DNA of 64,000 bases, from assembly GCF_004327335.1 (NCBI RefSeq), contig NZ_QJUO01000021.1, forward strand, positions 1-64,000. Direction: 5' to 3'. Both the position numbers and the translations under genes were made by a program. A model generated the notes under the pieces. That model saw only the letters and a list, made by a program, of their open reading frames with translations. It ran no database searches and was not told where the DNA came from. Of this stretch, positions 61,461-64,000 are shown in pieces. Numbering within the stretch: the stretch's first letter is position 1; the number at the start of each line of letters is the position of its first letter. This DNA is from Stutzerimonas kirkiae. GTDB lineage: Bacteria > Pseudomonadota > Gammaproteobacteria > Pseudomonadales > Pseudomonadaceae.

Positions 61461-62151
61461 GGGGTGACTCCTTGATAGACATGAAAAGTTCGCGGCTGAC
61501 CAGCGGCCGCCCGCCGAGATGAGGGGCCAATGCCTGGCGCATCAGGCGCTTGGCCGCTCCCAGGGCGCCCTCGCTGGCCCAGTCCGCCTCGGCCATGGAG
61601 AGTAACAGAGCGCCCTTGAACAGGCCTGGCTGGAACTGCTGGACCGCCTCGAATCCGGCGTCCGGCTGCAACCGGTAGAAAGACTCCGGCGCGACCGGCA
61701 GGCCATGGATATCGCGATCCAGCGCGAAGCCGTAGCCCAGCTCGCACAGCAGGCGCCACTCGAACGCCCGCAGCAGCGGCTCCAGCGGCCGCCGCGCGGC
61801 CAGGGCCAGCAGGCTGCCGCGGTACAGCTCGAACAGTTCGGGATGGGCATCTTCCGCCGGCAGCAGGCGCGTCAGCAACTCGTTGAGATAAAGCCCGCTG
61901 AACAGCGTATCGCCCTCCAGCCAGTGGGCGACCCCGGCCGGCTCCAGGCGGGCGACCGTCTTCAGTTCATGGCGCCCGCGAAACTCCACCTCCAGCGAGA
62001 TGAACGGCCGCGCCAGGCTGCCCGCCTTGCCTCGCGCCCCACGCAATACCGCGCGCAAACGGCCCTGCGGCGTGAGGAAATCCACCAGCGCGCTGCTCTC
62101 GCGATAGGGCCGGCTATGCAGGACGAAGGCGGGAACAAGTGTTGTGCTCAT
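61453..62151 (-). CDS. recO: DNA repair protein RecO
   Basis: Recombination mediator of 232 residues. The N-terminal OB fold contains [20 protein letters not shown], then [11 protein letters not shown] and [12 protein letters not shown]. The helical C-terminal part includes [15 protein letters not shown]. It loads RecA with RecR. The usual zinc-binding cysteines of some RecO proteins are not present. Confidence 0.94.
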   Translation of the reverse strand: MSTTLVPAFVLHSRPYRESSALVDFLTPQGRLRAVLRGARGKAGSLARPFISLEVEFRGRHELKTVARLEPAGVAHWLEGDTLFSGLYLNELLTRLLPAEDAHPELFELYRGSLLALAARRPLEPLLRAFEWRLLCELGYGFALDRDIHGLPVAPESFYRLQPDAGFEAVQQFQPGLFKGALLLSMAEADWASEGALGAAKRLMRQALAPHLGGRPLVSRELFMSIKESPRG

Positions 62152-62184
62152 AAATACCCTGGAACACCGCCATACCCATGCAGT

Positions 62185-62270
62185 GCGTAGGATGGGTCGA
62201 GCACAGCGATACCCATCATTAGATGGCTGACGATGGGTATCGTCGCCATGCTCCTCAACCCATCCTACGC
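62185..62270. repeat. Complete GGATGGGT...ACCCATCC repeat unit
   Basis: Perfect 13-bp terminal arms GCGTAGGATGGGT (62185-62197) and ACCCATCCTACGC (62258-62270). An inner perfect arm pair GATACCCATC / GATGGGTATC lies at 62208-62217 and 62232-62241. One half is of the type inserted in hrpA. It is fused directly to the next hairpin. Confidence 0.75.
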
Positions 62271-62335
62271 GCTGGAGGCTGGATAGCCTGATGTTCGCCC
62301 TTTTCGCTCTTCGTTCAGCCTCCAGCCAATAGCGC
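62269..62335. repeat. Long hairpin repeat, copy 5
   Basis: Arms GCGCTGGAGGCTGGA and TTCAGCCTCCAGC (then AGCGC) in the era-recO gap (62152-62358). It overlaps the end of the preceding repeat by two bases. Confidence 0.65.
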
Positions 62336-62358
62336 TCTTACTATCGGCGTTGCGGCTT

Positions 62359-63255
62359 TCAGTTGTAACCCAGCGAATGCAACGCCCGCTCGTCATCCGA
62401 CCAGCCACCCTTGACCTTGACCCAGAGGTTGAGCATGACCTTGGAGTCGAACAGCACCTCCATATCCTTGCGCGCCTCCTGGCCGATACGCTTGATGCGC
62501 TCGCCCTTGTCGCCGATGATGATTTTCTTCTGTCCGTCGCGCTCCACCAGGATCAGCGCATGGATATGCAGCACATGCCCCTGCTGCTTGAAGTCCTCGA
62601 TCTCCACGGTGATCTGGTAGGGCACCTCGGCACCGAGCTGGCGCATGATCTTTTCCCGCACCAGCTCGGCGGCCAGGAAGCGGCTGCTGCGGTCGGTGAT
62701 CTGGTCTTCCGGGAAGAAGTGCTCGCCTTCCGGCAACCGCTCGGCCACCAGTTGCTCCAGCAGCTCCAGGTTCTGCCCGTGCTGGGCGGAAACCGGTACG
62801 ATCTCGGCATTCGGCAATTGCGTCGCCAGCCACTCCAGGTGCGGCAGCAGGTCGCCCTTCTCGTCGAGACGATCGACCTTGTTGACCGCCACGATCAGCG
62901 GCCCCTCGACGTACTGCACGCGCTCCAGCACCAACTGGTCCTCTTCGGTCCAGCGCGTGCGGTCGACCACGAAGATCACCACGTCGACATCCTTCAATGC
63001 GGAAGACGCGGTGCGGTTCATATAGCGATTGAGCGCGGTTTCGCCATTCTTGTGCAGGCCGGGGGTGTCGACATAGACCGCCTGCACGGCGCCCTCGGTC
63101 TTGATCCCCAGCATGTTGTGGCGCGTGGTCTGCGGCTTGCGCGAAGTGATCGCGAGCTTCTGCCCGAGGATATGGTTGAGCAGTGTCGACTTGCCGACAT
63201 TCGGCCGCCCGACGATGGCGACATAGCCACAACGGCTCACGGATGCATCAGTCAT
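62359..63255 (-). CDS. era: GTPase Era
   Basis: Essential ribosome-assembly GTPase of 298 residues. G1 GRPNVGKST at 16-24, G3 DTPGLH, G4 NKVD, and a C-terminal KH domain ([21 protein letters not shown]). It binds the 3' end of 16S rRNA. The start [16 protein letters not shown] (63255) overlaps the rnc stop by eight bases; the frame is open further upstream inside rnc but not conserved. Confidence 0.96.
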   Translation of the reverse strand: MTDASVSRCGYVAIVGRPNVGKSTLLNHILGQKLAITSRKPQTTRHNMLGIKTEGAVQAVYVDTPGLHKNGETALNRYMNRTASSALKDVDVVIFVVDRTRWTEEDQLVLERVQYVEGPLIVAVNKVDRLDEKGDLLPHLEWLATQLPNAEIVPVSAQHGQNLELLEQLVAERLPEGEHFFPEDQITDRSSRFLAAELVREKIMRQLGAEVPYQITVEIEDFKQQGHVLHIHALILVERDGQKKIIIGDKGERIKRIGQEARKDMEVLFDSKVMLNLWVKVKGGWSDDERALHSLGYN

Positions 63256-63937
63256 TGGCATTCTCCACGCCGAGGGCAACCAGTGCGGCTGCCGCGGCAA
63301 CCTGTTCGGCGATGCGCCGGCTGGCGCCCTGCCCTTGTGTCTTGTCGCCCAACAATACCACCTGGCATTCGACGAAGAAGGTGCGGCAGTGCGGCTCGCC
63401 CTGGATATCCACCACCTCGTATTTCGGCAGTTCGCCACCGCGCGATTGCAGGAACTCCTGCAGGCGGGTCTTCGGGTCCTTGTTAGTGTCCACCAGCGTC
63501 AGGCCCTGCAGCTCGTTGGCCAGCCAGGCCAGCACGCGGTCCCGCGCGGCTTCCATACCGGCATCCAGATAGATGGCGCCAATCAGCGCCTCCAGGGTAT
63601 CGGCCAGGATCGACTCGCGGCGGAAACCGCCGCTCTTCAGCTCGCCGGAGCCGAGCCGCAGGTAATCGCCCAGTTCGAAGCCACGCGCCAGTACGGCAAG
63701 CGTCTCGCCCTTGACCAGCCGTGCGCGCAAACGCGACAACTGCCCTTCGCGGGCCTGGGGGAAATGCTTGAACAGGGCTTCGCCGGCGACGAAATTGAGA
63801 ATGGCATCGCCGAGGAACTCCAGCCGCTCATTGTTGCGGCCAGCGTAGCTGCGATGGGTCAGGGCCAGTAGCATCAGCTCCTGGTCCTTGAATTGATAGC
63901 CGAGCTTGCGCTCGAGACGGCTCAATGAATTGCTCAC
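63248..63937 (-). CDS. rnc: Ribonuclease III
   Basis: Double-strand RNase of 229 residues. Signature ERLEFLGDA is at 37-45 with catalytic Glu40 and Asp44; the second catalytic pair lies in [15 protein letters not shown]-terminal dsRBD ([14 protein letters not shown] to VALGVENA) is present. The start codon is GTG (63937) behind AAGGA. First complete gene of rnc-era-recO-pdxJ. Confidence 0.96.
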   Translation of the reverse strand: MSNSLSRLERKLGYQFKDQELMLLALTHRSYAGRNNERLEFLGDAILNFVAGEALFKHFPQAREGQLSRLRARLVKGETLAVLARGFELGDYLRLGSGELKSGGFRRESILADTLEALIGAIYLDAGMEAARDRVLAWLANELQGLTLVDTNKDPKTRLQEFLQSRGGELPKYEVVDIQGEPHCRTFFVECQVVLLGDKTQGQGASRRIAEQVAAAAALVALGVENAND

Positions 63938-63961
63938 GACATCCTTAGGCGGTATTTCCGA

Positions 63962-64000
63962 TCAAAATGCGCTGCCCGTTACCACGGGTAGCGTGCGCTT
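63962..64000 (-). CDS. C-terminal end of the gene upstream of rnc (partial)
   Basis: The last 12 codons before a TGA at 63962-63964 read KRTLPVVTGSAF. In pseudomonads a DUF4845 protein gene lies between lepB and rnc. This would be its end, but only position supports that. The gene continues beyond the window. Confidence 0.4.
   Translation of the reverse strand, partial: KRTLPVVTGSAF

Overview
This window is chromosomal DNA of a Pseudomonas-like gammaproteobacterium. The evidence is the high-GC coding style and a set of gene neighbourhoods typical of the genus: mtaD-ubiG-mupP-yciK, a two-component pair divergent from nrdAB, pmbA/darP/tldD next to a nitrilase-family gene, yhdP-rng-maf near mreDCB, grpE-dnaK-dnaJ-dapB, recX-recA-pncC, and rnc-era-recO-pdxJ. 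The window is almost entirely core genome. I see no prophage, CRISPR array, rRNA or tRNA gene, or complete insertion sequence.

Layout. 1-4.9 kb (+): methylthioadenosine deaminase, ubiquinone methyltransferase, MurNAc-6P phosphatase, an SDR and a diguanylate cyclase. 4.9-7.2 kb (-): histidine kinase and response regulator, divergent from nrdA-nrdB (7.9-12.2 kb, +) across a 720-bp regulatory region with DnaA boxes and NrdR-type boxes. 12.4-16.2 kb: sugar-efflux MFS, zapA with a zapB-like gene, a parvulin, a HIT protein and a DUF2141 protein. 16.2-19.3 kb (-): copper module of CsoR-type repressor, a frameshifted copZ and the copA ATPase, with two perfect tandem CsoR-type operators upstream. 19.6-23.9 kb (+): TonB-dependent siderophore receptor and an SbmA/YddA-like ABC protein, separated by a nested palindrome. 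24-34.4 kb: pmbA, darP, tldD, nitrilase-family amidase, yhdP, rng, maf. 34.7-38.6 kb (-): an unusual PEGA/coiled-coil protein, then mreD-mreC-mreB. 38.9-43.6 kb (-): dapB, dnaJ, dnaK, grpE with clear sigma-32 promoters. 43.9-50.6 kb: recX, recA (LexA box), pncC, a MITE-like element, a membrane diguanylate cyclase and mutS. 50.9-56.1 kb: ferredoxin, CsbD-like protein, a tightly overlapped glycosyltransferase/DUF2334/flippase-like operon, DUF3087 and DUF998 membrane proteins. 56.4-64 kb (-): hrpA, pdxJ, recO, era, rnc, and the last codons of the gene before rnc.

The most notable items are regulatory or repeat-derived rather than a large new gene cluster: near-identical NrdR-type boxes in opposite orientation flanking the kinase/regulator-nrdA region; the CsoR operators and broken copZ; a dispersed repeat read in frame inside hrpA; a MITE-like element between pncC and mutS; several families of intergenic hairpins; an apparent ATC start for mreC; and a PEGA-domain gene lying between mreD and maf. 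Gene starts were moved from the longest open frame to the start supported by a Shine-Dalgarno sequence or the family N-terminus. All family assignments are from recall of motifs and gene order, with no database search.
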